DNA from: CAZMBI01 sp964564675 | Lineage (GTDB): Bacteria > Pseudomonadota > Alphaproteobacteria > Rickettsiales > UBA3002 | Direction: 5' to 3' | Length of the DNA: 64,000 nt | NCBI GenBank assembly: GCA_964564675.1 | Contig: CAZMBI010000011.1 | Coordinates: 1-64,000, forward strand | In this document: positions 50,644 through 60,824 of the stretch, piece after piece | How the letters are laid out: each line of letters starts with the position of its first letter | Position numbering within the stretch: the first letter of the stretch is position 1 | Notes under the pieces: model-generated | Told to the model about the DNA's origin: nothing | The model's database searches: none | What the model saw: the letters and a program-made list of their open reading frames with translations, nothing else | Made by a program: the position numbers and the translations under genes

Positions 50644-52463
50644 TATCTCCTGTAGCGCTGCGGGTTGGCATCGGCCAGCTGCTGCAGCTTCAACAACACA
50701 TCGCGCGCCACCGGCGCCGCCGCAGAGGCGCCGCCCCCGCCATGCTCGATGACGACACTGGCCACAAAGCGCGGCTCCTCCACCGGCGCATAGCCTACAA
50801 ACAGGCCGTGGTGACGCAAGCGCCAGGGCAGATCCGACTGGTCCTGTCCGCGCACCGTGAGGCGCCGCACCTGGCTGGTGCCGGTTTTACCCCCAAAATT
50901 ATAGTTTTCCTGCTTGATCCGCTGATGATAAGCGGTGCCGTTGTCGGCATTAATCACCGCATTCATACCACGCAGCATCAACGCCAGATGAGACGGTTCC
51001 ACCTCGATACGCGGAGCCGGTTTTGTCTCTTCGTGAAACAGATGCGGGGAGACCGCGCGGCCACCATTGACCAGACGCGCGCCCATAATCGCCAGCTGAA
51101 TCGGGCTGGTAAGCACAAACCCCTGACCGATACTGGCATTGACCGTATCGCCTTTCACCCAGGGCACGTTATAGGTGCGTTTTTTCCATTCCGGCGTGGG
51201 CAGCAGCCCTGCCTTCTCGCCAATCAGACCGAGCCCGCTTGTTTTGCCCAGGCCGAATCGCCGGCTCATGTCGATAATCGGCGTGATGCCCATCTCATGG
51301 CCGATGGTATAAAAATAGGTGTCGCACGATTCGGCAATGGCGTCTTTCATGTTCACCGCACCGTGTCCGCCCGGCTTCCAGCAATTAAAGCGATGGCGGC
51401 CGAGATAAAAGTGACCCGGACAGTAAATGCTGCGATGCGGATCGGTTACCCCTTCCTTGAGCCCGGCCAGGCCAACCAGCATCTTATAGGTCGAGCCCGG
51501 AGGGTAAAGCCCGGAAAGCGCCTTGTTCAGCAGCGGATTTTTTTCATTGGTTTTCAGCGACTGCCAGTAATCGGTGCTGATGCCCTTACTGAACCGGTTA
51601 GGGTCAAACGCCGGCATCGACACCAGCGCGATCAGTGCGCCGCTTATCGCATCCATCACCACGATGGCCCCGCTTTCGTTGCCCATCCGCTCGGCGGCAT
51701 AGGCCTGCAGCTCGCGGTCGATGGTCAGGTTCAGCGTTTCGCCTTTCTCGCCGGGTTGCAATTTCAGCTCGCGCACCGGCAGACCGGATGCGTTCACTTC
51801 CACATGCCGGGCGCCGGCTTTGCCGCGCAAACGTTTTTCATACAACAACTCGATGCCGTTCTTGCCGATTTTAGATTCCGGCAGTCGATATAACGGGCTT
51901 TGCTTATCGAGCCCTTCCTTTTCCATTTCGCGCTCCGTCACACGGCCGACATAACCGATCAGATGCGACGCCGCCTCGCCGAGCGGATAATGGCGCACCT
52001 GGCCCTGCTCGATATAGGTGCCCGGTAAGTCGGGAATATGATATTCCACACGGGTGACCTCAGCCCAGCTCAGATATTCTTTGACCATCAGCGGCTTGCG
52101 GTTCAGCCGGCTTTGCAGCGCCTGCTCGATCTCGCTTTGCTGCTTGGGCGCTATTGTGATGAGGCCGGTTAATCGCCGGAAACTTTGCTGCGCCTGTTTG
52201 CGCTGCTCGCGCTCGATGAACAGACGGTAATTCACTTTGTTTTCGGCCAGCGGTTCGCCGCTGCGATCGAGGATATCCCCGCGCGCAGGCGCAATCAGCT
52301 GGATTTTGATGCGATTGCCTTCGGCCAGCGTGCGGTATTCTTCCGACTTGACGAATTGCAGGTAATACAGTCGCCCCAACAGCGCAAACCCCGCACCGAC
52401 CTGCAAGCCGGCAAGCAGAAACATGCGGCGGCTGAGTTGTTTTTCCGGGTTAAAGTGTGGCAC
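50643..52463 (-). CDS. mrdA: Penicillin-binding protein 2
   Basis: 606 aa. Transpeptidase of the elongasome, anchored by an N-terminal helix (15-38). Pedestal domain 40-230; catalytic Ser324 in GSTYK (SxxK motif); SCD (second motif) in AESCDTYFY; and KTGT in FGGKTGTSQV. The order mreB-mreC-mreD-mrdA-rodA on one strand is the standard rod-shape operon. Confidence 0.96.
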   Translation of the reverse strand: MPHFNPEKQLSRRMFLLAGLQVGAGFALLGRLYYLQFVKSEEYRTLAEGNRIKIQLIAPARGDILDRSGEPLAENKVNYRLFIEREQRKQAQQSFRRLTGLITIAPKQQSEIEQALQSRLNRKPLMVKEYLSWAEVTRVEYHIPDLPGTYIEQGQVRHYPLGEAASHLIGYVGRVTEREMEKEGLDKQSPLYRLPESKIGKNGIELLYEKRLRGKAGARHVEVNASGLPVRELKLQPGEKGETLNLTIDRELQAYAAERMGNESGAIVVMDAISGALIALVSMPAFDPNRFSKGISTDYWQSLKTNEKNPLLNKALSGLYPPGSTYKMLVGLAGLKEGVTDPHRSIYCPGHFYLGRHRFNCWKPGGHGAVNMKDAIAESCDTYFYTIGHEMGITPIIDMSRRFGLGKTSGLGLIGEKAGLLPTPEWKKRTYNVPWVKGDTVNASIGQGFVLTSPIQLAIMGARLVNGGRAVSPHLFHEETKPAPRIEVEPSHLALMLRGMNAVINADNGTAYHQRIKQENYNFGGKTGTSQVRRLTVRGQDQSDLPWRLRHHGLFVGYAPVEEPRFVASVVIEHGGGGASAAAPVARDVLLKLQQLADANPQRYRR

Positions 52464-52546
52464 GACGGGCGATGAACGGGTTGGTGATTGATGACAATTT
52501 GTTATAGCATCGACGGCCAGTTGCCGACAACTACGGACTGGCTTGG

Positions 52547-53068
52547 TCAGCGATGCGTCAGTTTAACCAGATTATATAAACGGTTGCACAGAACATGCAC
52601 GAGCGGGTAGGCGATCACCGCAATCAACGCCGCATAGCCCGCCTGCCGGAAATCGTCCAGGCGCAGATTCCCCTGCGCCACGCCAAGCGCCAGCGCCATA
52701 ACGATGACCAGGGCAATGACCAGCACAGCAAAGCCCGCCCACACCACCAGAAAATGCTGTACGCTAATACGCTGGCGAAGCTGCAATATGCTCCAGCGCA
52801 ACAGCAGGAAACATAACGAGGACACAGCGAGCGGAAAGCCCAGCGCGATATCCTGCAGCAAGCCGGCAAGGGCCAGCGTCAGATAGCCCAGGCGGGCGGG
52901 CATAAACAGCGACCAGTAATAGATATATGGCCAGGACAGCAGCAGCGGCGGTAACGGCAGATCGCCCCGCATGGACCAGGCGCCGACTCCCAGAATCAGC
53001 ATAAACAACAAAACGGGCGGTATTGCCCCCAGCAGACCGGTTTGCACATGACGGCCGACCGAGTCCAT
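52547..53068 (-). CDS. mreD: Rod-shape protein MreD
   Basis: 173 aa with about five membrane helices. LSWPYIYYWSLFMPARLGYLTLALAGLLQDIALGFPLAVSSLCFLLL is typical of MreD. The protein is poorly conserved, but its place 2 bp after mreC and before mrdA is decisive. Confidence 0.9.
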   Translation of the reverse strand: MDSVGRHVQTGLLGAIPPVLLFMLILGVGAWSMRGDLPLPPLLLSWPYIYYWSLFMPARLGYLTLALAGLLQDIALGFPLAVSSLCFLLLRWSILQLRQRISVQHFLVVWAGFAVLVIALVIVMALALGVAQGNLRLDDFRQAGYAALIAVIAYPLVHVLCNRLYNLVKLTHR

Positions 53069-53070
53069 CG

Positions 53071-53934
53071 TTACGGATTGGTGGTTGGCAGCGGGTTTGC
53101 CGTCCCGGTGGCGATCACCTGCACATAACGCACCGTAGCCAGATCAACAAACGGGCGCACCTGCCATTGCCCGTCATCCTCGGCGAACAGCTTGCCCACC
53201 GGCAGGCCGGCGGGGAACAAATCGCCGTCGGCAGAGGTTACGACGAGATCTCCCAGTTGCGGTTTAGTGCGTAAGCTGACAAATGCCAGATGCGGCAACT
53301 CCGAGCGGTTGCCGGCGAGAATGGAGCGCACGCCGGTGGGCTCGGTAATCACGGGAATACGCGAGTTCATATCGGTGATCAGCATAATCTCGGCGCTGTG
53401 TTTGCCCGCCGTAATGACCCGCCCGATCAGCCCTTCTTTTGTCATCACCGCGTGATGCACCTGCACGCCCTGCGCCGTTCCGGCATTGATCATCAGGCGC
53501 TGCGACATGCTGTTGGCGGTATGCCCGACCACCTTGGCCGTCACATAGGAACGGCCCTGCTGCGGCTGATAATGCAGCAAGCTGCGCAGTCCTTCATTTT
53601 CCGCGACCAGCTTGAGGGCGGTGGACTGCCATTCGAGCAGGCGCTGATTTTCCAGCCGCAGGCGCTCATTATCGGCATAGACAGTAAAGTAGTCATTGAT
53701 CTGGGCGGTCAGTTCGTTGAAGGCGGTAACCGGCTTCGACAGGGCATGCATCACCGGCATGACGCCGTCCATCAGCGTCGCCCGCGCCGATTGCACCATG
53801 GCGTTCTGGTTGCGGCCAGCAAACAGCATGACCAGGCATAGCGTGACCAGTGCAACCAGCAGCGCCCGCTGCAATAACGGCTTAACCGGAATCGCAACAT
53901 CGCTGGCAATGGTTCGTGAGCGCACCCGTTTCAT
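53071..53934 (-). CDS. mreC: Rod-shape protein MreC
   Basis: 287 aa. One N-terminal membrane helix (about 22-42), a coiled coil (ELTAQINDYFTVYADNERLRLENQRLLEWQ), and the periplasmic beta domains with VTAKVVGHTANSMSQRLMINAGTAQGV and LITDMNSRIPV. It scaffolds the elongasome. It follows mreB after 175 bp containing a word-repeat hairpin. Confidence 0.95.
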   Translation of the reverse strand: MKRVRSRTIASDVAIPVKPLLQRALLVALVTLCLVMLFAGRNQNAMVQSARATLMDGVMPVMHALSKPVTAFNELTAQINDYFTVYADNERLRLENQRLLEWQSTALKLVAENEGLRSLLHYQPQQGRSYVTAKVVGHTANSMSQRLMINAGTAQGVQVHHAVMTKEGLIGRVITAGKHSAEIMLITDMNSRIPVITEPTGVRSILAGNRSELPHLAFVSLRTKPQLGDLVVTSADGDLFPAGLPVGKLFAEDDGQWQVRPFVDLATVRYVQVIATGTANPLPTTNP

Positions 53935-54057
53935 TCCTTAATAATAGGGTAACTTGGTGTAAAAATTATTAAAGTGGATCGTAGCACATTGACGGATAAG
54001 CCGAAACGGGAAACTCATCATCTTGTGTATAGTTGCGGCGGAAGCGATGCCAAACTA

Positions 54058-54108
54058 CCACAGTTAGTCGTTCGCGGTAGCAGTCAGCTAGCGGCTAACG
54101 ATTGACCG
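54058..54108. repeat. Word-repeat gap between mreB and mreC
   Basis: Words GTTAGTCG, CGGTAGCAGTCAGC, TAGCGGCTAACG and GATTGACCGC alternate and pair imperfectly. The same TAGC/GCTA vocabulary occurs in the hslU-alr gap. Confidence 0.45.
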
Positions 54109-55149
<1,041 letters not shown>

Positions 55150-55212
55150 ATCACTCCCCGCACTCTTCCCGTTTCGTTCTTTTTTAATACACCATCCCGG
55201 CGGGGATAGCCA

Positions 55213-56796
55213 TTATGATACCACCTGCTGCGTGTCGTTGTGCACCGCATCATTTTGCTGCGCAAAATGGGTGACGGCTTTTTTCTCCATCATCTCCAGC
55301 TTACACAACCCATTAATATAGGCAAGTGCCGAGGCGACCAGCGTGTCGACATCGGCGCCAAGGCCGTTGACGATGCGGCCATTTTTCTCCAGCCGCACGG
55401 TGACTTCGGCCTGGGCATCGGTGCCCTGGGTGACGGCATGGACCTGGTACAGCTTCAGGTGGGCTTCCCCGGCTTCGGGGATGAGCGCTTTGATGGCTTT
55501 AAAAATAGCATCCACCGGGCCATTGCCTTCCATCTTGATCATCCGCGGCCGGCCCTCGACCAGCAGTTGCAGGCGGGCGATCTGCGGGCCTTGCGTCCCG
55601 CACTCGATCTGCAGCCCGTTAAAGCGGATGCGCTGATCGCGCTCCATAGCATCGGAATCCACCAGCGTGATAATATCTTCGTCGTAAATTTCTTTCTTTT
55701 TATCGGCCAGCGTCTTGAACCGGCTAAAAGCCTCTTCCAGCGCGTTGTCTCCGAGCGTGATGCCGAGCTCTTTAAGCTTGTCTTTGAAGGCGTGGCGGCC
55801 GGAATGTTTGCCCATCACCAGGTTGGATTTGGTAAGCCCCACCGACTCCGGCGTCATGATCTCATAGGTGCCGCGATGTTTGAGCATACCGTCTTGGTGG
55901 ATACCCGATTCATGGGCAAAGGCATTGGCCCCGACAATGGCTTTGTTGACCTGCACCGCCTGTCCGGTCACCGACTGCACGAGGCGTGAGGCGCGCATGA
56001 TATGGGTGGTGTCGATGCCGGTGATAAAACCCAGCGAATCCTTGCGGGTGTGCAGGCTCATCACCACTTCTTCGAGCGAGGTGTTGCCGGCGCGCTCGCC
56101 GATACCGTTGATGGTCACCTCCGCCTGCCGCGCGCCGGCGCGCATCGCCGCCAGCGTATTGGCGGTGGCCAGCCCCAGATCGTTCTGACCGTGGAAGGAA
56201 AAGACGGCCTTGTCCGCATTCGGCACACGCTGGATGACATCGGTGAACATGGCGGCAATATCATCCGGCGTGCCGTAACCCACTGTATCGGGCAGGTTGA
56301 CCGTGGTGGCCCCGGCGGCGATGGCGGCTTCCACCGCCCGGCAAAGATAATCCGGATCGGAACGGGTGGCATCCATCGCCGACCATTCGACATCATCGGT
56401 GAAACGCCGCGCCAACCCCACCGTCTGGGTGATAATGTCCAGCACCTGCTCGCGGGTAAGCTTGAACTGATATTCGAGGTGGATATCGCTGGTGGAAATA
56501 AAGGTGTGAATGCGCTGCCGCCTGGCGGGCTTAATCGCTTCGGCGGCGCGTTCGATATCGGCCGGCTTGGCGCGCGCCAGCGAGCAGATAACCGCCTGCC
56601 CCGCGGTCTCGGCAATGGCTTTGACACTCTCGAAATCGCCCTGACTGGCCATTGCGAAACCGGCCTCAATGACGTCTACCCCCATGCTGTCAAGCACTTC
56701 GGCAACGAGGAGCTTTTCCTCGCGCGTCATCGACATACCCGGCGATTGCTCGCCGTCGCGCAGGGTAGTATCAAAAATGATAATGCGATCAGTCAT
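55213..56796 (-). CDS. leuA: 2-Isopropylmalate synthase
   Basis: First step of leucine synthesis. It is 527 aa, the long form. The catalytic barrel has IIFDTTLRDGEQSPG, FSFHGQNDLGLATANTLAA, NGIGERAGNTSLEEVVM and the metal-binding HESGIHQDG; the C-terminal regulatory domain (YQVHAVTQGTDAQAEVTVRLEKNGRIVNGLGADVDTLVASALAYINGL) makes it leucine-sensitive. It is preceded by 367 bp of hairpin-rich DNA. Confidence 0.97.
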   Translation of the reverse strand: MTDRIIIFDTTLRDGEQSPGMSMTREEKLLVAEVLDSMGVDVIEAGFAMASQGDFESVKAIAETAGQAVICSLARAKPADIERAAEAIKPARRQRIHTFISTSDIHLEYQFKLTREQVLDIITQTVGLARRFTDDVEWSAMDATRSDPDYLCRAVEAAIAAGATTVNLPDTVGYGTPDDIAAMFTDVIQRVPNADKAVFSFHGQNDLGLATANTLAAMRAGARQAEVTINGIGERAGNTSLEEVVMSLHTRKDSLGFITGIDTTHIMRASRLVQSVTGQAVQVNKAIVGANAFAHESGIHQDGMLKHRGTYEIMTPESVGLTKSNLVMGKHSGRHAFKDKLKELGITLGDNALEEAFSRFKTLADKKKEIYDEDIITLVDSDAMERDQRIRFNGLQIECGTQGPQIARLQLLVEGRPRMIKMEGNGPVDAIFKAIKALIPEAGEAHLKLYQVHAVTQGTDAQAEVTVRLEKNGRIVNGLGADVDTLVASALAYINGLCKLEMMEKKAVTHFAQQNDAVHNDTQQVVS

Positions 56797-57163
56797 ATAT
56801 CATATCTATAGTGGCAAAACCGGCGTGCCGCAAGAAATGATGCGCGCTTAACCCTATCAACGCCTCTCTTATTCCGTCCTTTCCTGGTTGCAATCATATT
56901 GTCGATTAACTTTGTTAATCGACAATGAAGCCCGCTCGCAAGAGCGGGATTCCGCCGCGTAGCGGGCGTCTTTATGCGAAGCATAAAGTCAGTTAGCTAT
57001 AGATGAGAAGTGCCGGACCTCCTGCCGGCGTCTGAGGGATGAGGCTACATCATTTCGCCAGCACCGCACCGGAACGAAGCATCTGCGGCAATCCTACCGG
57101 AGCCCTCACCTGTGCTCGGGATGACCGGTTCATAAGGCGGCGGTGCAGACTCACTCACCCCCG
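56797..57163 (-). other. Gene-free region with clustered hairpins upstream of leuA
   Basis: Perfect stems are ATTGTCGATTAAC (56898-56910) with 56914-56926, CCCGCTC (56931-56937) with GAGCGGG (56942-56948), and TTTATGC-GAA-GCATAAA (56971-56987). The rest (57000-57163) shows no gene. No leader peptide with a run of Leu codons and no T-box was found, so classical attenuation is not supported. Confidence 0.6.
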
Positions 57164-58183
57164 TCAGTTCTTCGCTTTATCAACCAGCTTGCCGGCGGAG
57201 ATCCACGGCATCATGCCGCGCAGCCTGGCGCCGGTTTCCTCGATGGGATGTTTCGCCTGCGCCTCACGGAATTGTTCCAGCGTGTGGGCGCCCTGCGTTT
57301 GCCGATCAGCGATAAATTCACGCGCGAATTTGCCGGATTGAATATCGGCCAGAATGGCTTTCATCGCCTGCTTGGTCTCTTCCGTAATCACCCGCGGGCC
57401 GCTGACATAGTCGCCGTATTCGGCTGTGTTTGAAATCGAATAGCGCATGTTGGCCAACCCGCCTTCATACATCAAATCGACGATCAGCTTGGTCTCGTGC
57501 AGGCATTCAAAATAGGCCATCTCCGGCGGATAGCCGGCTTCCACCAGGGTTTCGTATCCGGCCATGATCAGATGCGACAGACCGCCGCATAACACGGCCT
57601 GCTCGCCGAAAAGGTCGGTTTCGCATTCGTCTTTAAAGGTGGTTTCGATAATGCCCGAGCGGCCGCCGCCGATGGCAGAGGCATAAGACAGCGCCACATC
57701 AAGCGCGCTGCCGGAGGGGTTCTCTCCCACCGCGACCAGGCACGGCACGCCGCCGCCTTTGACATATTCACCACGCACGGTGTGTCCCGGCCCTTTGGGC
57801 GCCACCATGAACACGTCGAGGTCGGCGCGCGGGCGGATAAATTCAAAATGATAGTTAAAGCCATGCGCGAAGGCCAGCGCCGCCCCCTGCTTGATCTGGC
57901 TTTCGATGGCATTGTAGATATCGGCCTGATTCTCATCGGGCGCGAGCATCATCACCACATCGGCATCGGCGACGACTTCCTCGGGCGTGGAAACTTCAAA
58001 CCCGGCCTTTTTCGCCTTGTCGATGGAGGAAGAGCCGAAGCGCAGCCCGACTTTGACATGCTTGCAGCCCGCATCGCGCAGATTGGCCGCGTGGGCGTGA
58101 CCCTGGCTGCCATACCCGATGACGGCGATGGTTTTGGATTTGATGAGGTTACTGTCGCAATCGGCATCGTAATAGACGCGCAT
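57164..58183 (-). CDS. ilvC: Ketol-acid reductoisomerase
   Basis: 339 aa, class I short form. It converts acetolactate to dihydroxyisovalerate. NADPH-binding GYGSQGHAHAANL, the phosphate-binding LRFGSSS, and the metal ligands in DLFGEQAVLCGG and CLHETKLIVDLMYEGG are present. It lies in the branched-chain region between the ilvB-ilvN pair and leuA. Confidence 0.97.
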   Translation of the reverse strand: MRVYYDADCDSNLIKSKTIAVIGYGSQGHAHAANLRDAGCKHVKVGLRFGSSSIDKAKKAGFEVSTPEEVVADADVVMMLAPDENQADIYNAIESQIKQGAALAFAHGFNYHFEFIRPRADLDVFMVAPKGPGHTVRGEYVKGGGVPCLVAVGENPSGSALDVALSYASAIGGGRSGIIETTFKDECETDLFGEQAVLCGGLSHLIMAGYETLVEAGYPPEMAYFECLHETKLIVDLMYEGGLANMRYSISNTAEYGDYVSGPRVITEETKQAMKAILADIQSGKFAREFIADRQTQGAHTLEQFREAQAKHPIEETGARLRGMMPWISAGKLVDKAKN

Positions 58184-58254
58184 GGCCGCTCTCCTTTTCT
58201 CTACGTTCGCTTTAAGCTGTGCTTTTAGCGCCGGAGTCAGGAGATTTCAAGCTT

Positions 58255-58566
58255 TTATCGTGATTGACCGGCGCCAGGGCGGGAATAACCGGCGGCTTTT
58301 TCCTCCGGCTCGCACCAGGTCAGCGACGCCGGGCAGGGCAGCGAGGCAATCCGCTCGCCTTCCCGGCAGCCCTGCTTGACGCTCACCGGCATCACCCGCT
58401 GTTCCTTCATCGCATGCACCGAGGCACGGCAACAGGCACGGCCGCCCTTGCCCTCGCAACTGGCATAAAGCTGCTCATAGGGCAAATCGTCCTGCATATA
58501 GACTGCATTCGGATCACTGGACAGCATCGTCCATAACGCCACAATTGCAATCATACCCCCCGCCAT
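58255..58566 (-). CDS. Cysteine-rich small protein, paralogue 1
   Basis: 103 aa. A hydrophobic N-terminus (MIAIVALWTML) is a likely signal or anchor. Six cysteines at 37, 45, 46, 67, 78 and 85. The spacing and the words ACC-ASV-M and SL-CP-S-WC are repeated exactly in the protein at 59842-60123. Function unknown; disulphides are likely in the envelope. Confidence 0.7.
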   Translation of the reverse strand: MAGGMIAIVALWTMLSSDPNAVYMQDDLPYEQLYASCEGKGGRACCRASVHAMKEQRVMPVSVKQGCREGERIASLPCPASLTWCEPEEKAAGYSRPGAGQSR

Positions 58567-58676
58567 GATGTTTCTCCTTTATGTTTAACATCCCTATCAC
58601 GTAAAGTGTTCCGTAGTGGATTATAGCATAAAAGCCAAGCCACTAAAATATCAGTATTTTATGGGATTTTAGGCAA

Positions 58677-59840
58677 ATGCCGACTATTCGGTCTGTCATC
58701 AGCTACATCTGTCCCGCGCTTATTTGGGCTGTGCTGTTACCCAAGGTAGCGCTCACTGAAGGTGACGGCTTGTATGTTTCCGATTTTATCGCTTATTTTA
58801 CCGCATCTGAGATACTGGCCAGCGAACAAGTCGTTTATGATCACAGCCGACAAAAACGGACGCAATCCAGGCTGCTTGATAGTTATCTAGAAACTGATGC
58901 CACACAAAAAGAGCTCCTGCCCTATTTATATCCGCCCGCCTCGTTGATGATGGTACATAGCTTGCACCTTCTGGACCTTGAGACATCGTATCTGGCGTGG
59001 CAGACACTCAATCTGATTTTATTTCTGATCTGCGTACGACTGCTGCTCCATGCCGGCTGGCAAGACCTGCCGCCAGTTATATTTACGGCTTTCTTGGTCT
59101 GCGCCAGCATTGCCTGGTATAAAAGCTTTCTCCTCGCGCAACTCTCGCCATTATTGCTATTGGCTGTATGGTATGCCGCACCATTTCAGCGCGCTGTTCA
59201 TCCTGCCGCTTATCTGCCGATCGCCGCTGGCATGGCGCTGAAACCCCACCTGATGCTTTATCCTTTCATTGCGGCCCTCTCCCGACGACGCGGTCTCGGT
59301 TTATTATCAGCTGCCGGCATATTATGGCTGAGCAGTCTGATGCTTTATGGCACAGACAGCTATCTGGCCTACGCGGAATTTATGCTGTCAACCCTCACGT
59401 CGCCCAATCAAACCTTCCATTTCGGGCGCATGCTCAATCTACACGGGTTATTGACCCTGTTTACCCCTTCACCCCTGGCGGAATCTGAAAATGTGCCAGC
59501 TATCGGATTCATCATTCTGACCGTTTATCTGGCGGGCGGCGCGCTGATTTATTATCTGTGGCGACAGGTTGAGGCCGATAAGCTTTCCGGAGAACGTGCC
59601 TGGGCGTGGACGCTGATACTCACCTGCCTGCTCAGCCCCTGGCAGCATCAGCATGATAATATGCTGTTACTGCTTCCGCTGTTACATATCTGCCGGCATC
59701 ACCGCGTGAGCGATCGGCCATGGATCGTGCCCGGTCTTTGTTTATATGGCGCGTTATTCATGTTTGAGGTGGCAGGCGCCTTGAAGTTACTGGTGTATCC
59801 GCTGCTGACCATAGGTGTATGGCGGTGCCGGTCTGAGTGA
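58677..59840 (+). CDS. GT87-like membrane glycosyltransferase (DUF2029)
   Basis: 387 aa with about ten membrane helices. The sequence SDFIAYFTASEIL with an Asp near the first periplasmic loop, YLYPPASLMMVHSL, and ALKPHLMLYP are typical of polyprenyl-phosphate-dependent transferases of family 87, which add mannose or arabinose-like sugars outside the inner membrane. It is somewhat less GC-rich than its neighbours. It is flanked by the two cysteine-rich paralogues, both on the other strand. Confidence 0.8.
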   Translation: MPTIRSVISYICPALIWAVLLPKVALTEGDGLYVSDFIAYFTASEILASEQVVYDHSRQKRTQSRLLDSYLETDATQKELLPYLYPPASLMMVHSLHLLDLETSYLAWQTLNLILFLICVRLLLHAGWQDLPPVIFTAFLVCASIAWYKSFLLAQLSPLLLLAVWYAAPFQRAVHPAAYLPIAAGMALKPHLMLYPFIAALSRRRGLGLLSAAGILWLSSLMLYGTDSYLAYAEFMLSTLTSPNQTFHFGRMLNLHGLLTLFTPSPLAESENVPAIGFIILTVYLAGGALIYYLWRQVEADKLSGERAWAWTLILTCLLSPWQHQHDNMLLLLPLLHICRHHRVSDRPWIVPGLCLYGALFMFEVAGALKLLVYPLLTIGVWRCRSE

Positions 59841-59841
59841 C

Positions 59842-60123
59842 TTATTCGGGCTCCGCCGGGGCATTCGGGTCATACTGACACCAGTCATAACTGGAGGGGC
59901 AGCGCAGCGAGGCGCGGCGGAAACCGGGCGGGCAGTTTCGCCCGGTGGTCGAAAATTGCGCCTGGCGCTTGCGCATTTCGCGCACCGACGCCAGACAGCA
60001 CGCCGTATTGGTGGCGCTTTCGCATCCCTCGCGCAGCTTATCGTAATATTCGCCGAGTGGATCCTCCCCAATAATCGGCGCGCTAGCCAGAAATGCCGCC
60101 AGTAGTGCGGTGGTCAGCATCAT
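59842..60123 (-). CDS. Cysteine-rich small protein, paralogue 2
   Basis: 93 aa with a likely signal peptide (MMLTTALLAAFLASAP). Cysteines at 34, 42, 43, 64, 75 and 82 have the same spacing as in paralogue 1. It starts 54 bp from the ilvN stop and ends right beside the GT87 stop. Function unknown. Confidence 0.75.
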   Translation of the reverse strand: MMLTTALLAAFLASAPIIGEDPLGEYYDKLREGCESATNTACCLASVREMRKRQAQFSTTGRNCPPGFRRASLRCPSSYDWCQYDPNAPAEPE

Positions 60124-60177
60124 ACACTCTACCCCCCGTACATGTATTATACGAGATTTTATTACAGAATCAAAATG

Positions 60178-60723
60178 TTAAATGCCTTTTTTGCCGCGCG
60201 CCATGGCGGCCGCGCCGGTGCGGGCAACCTCAACCATACCCAGCGGCTTCATGAGATTGATAAAGGCATCCACCTTGGCGGAGTTGCCGGTGATTTCGAA
60301 TATAAAGGATTCGGTGGTGGCATCCACCGACCGCGCGCGGAAGATATCGGCGATGCGCAGCGCCTCAACGCGCTCCTCGCCTTTGCTGGAAACTTTGATC
60401 AGCGCCAGTTCGCGTTCGACATGCGGGCCTTCGACCGACAGATCATGCACTTTGTGTACCGGTACCATGCGCTCGAGCAGATGCATGATCTGCACGATGG
60501 TCTGCGCCGAACCGCTGGTGACGATGGTGATGCGCGACAGTCCTTTTTTGGGGTCCACCTCGGCGACGGTCAGCGCCTCGATATTGTAACCGCGCGCCGA
60601 AAAAAGCCCGACCACACGGTTGAGCACACCGAATTCGTTATCCACCAGTGCAGCGAGAATATGCCGCGCCTCTTCCGGCTTTTCGTCGGAGATGTCATAC
60701 ACAATGTCGAGTGATTCGGACAT
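60178..60723 (-). CDS. ilvN: Acetolactate synthase, regulatory subunit
   Basis: 181 aa. An N-terminal ACT domain (HILAALVDNEFGVLNRVVGLFSARGYNIEALTVAEVDP) binds valine for feedback inhibition, and a C-terminal domain follows. It also restores full activity to IlvB. It is cotranscribed downstream of ilvB with a 101-bp hairpin-containing gap. Some annotations use the name ilvH for this form. Confidence 0.95.
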   Translation of the reverse strand: MSESLDIVYDISDEKPEEARHILAALVDNEFGVLNRVVGLFSARGYNIEALTVAEVDPKKGLSRITIVTSGSAQTIVQIMHLLERMVPVHKVHDLSVEGPHVERELALIKVSSKGEERVEALRIADIFRARSVDATTESFIFEITGNSAKVDAFINLMKPLGMVEVARTGAAAMARGKKGI

Positions 60724-60737
60724 AAGGGCATTTGTTG

Positions 60738-60796
60738 TTTAGTATCTGGTATTCAGCATTAAATACATCACCAGCCACCGATTACCAAACACTAAA
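60738..60796. repeat. Word-repeat inverted repeat between ilvB and ilvN
   Basis: TTTAGTATCTGGT (about 60738-60751) pairs with ACCAAACACTAAA (60784-60796) with two mismatches, and GGTATT/CAGCATTAAA words extend it. It belongs to the same class as the other word-repeat gaps. Confidence 0.5.
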
Positions 60797-60824
60797 TGCC
60801 AGGTATTTCGGCTTTATCTGAAGA

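Noticed and set aside
56793..56984. Leader peptide for leuA attenuation
   Set aside because: The 63-codon frame has no run of Leu codons and overlaps the leuA start; no paired terminator and antiterminator could be drawn.
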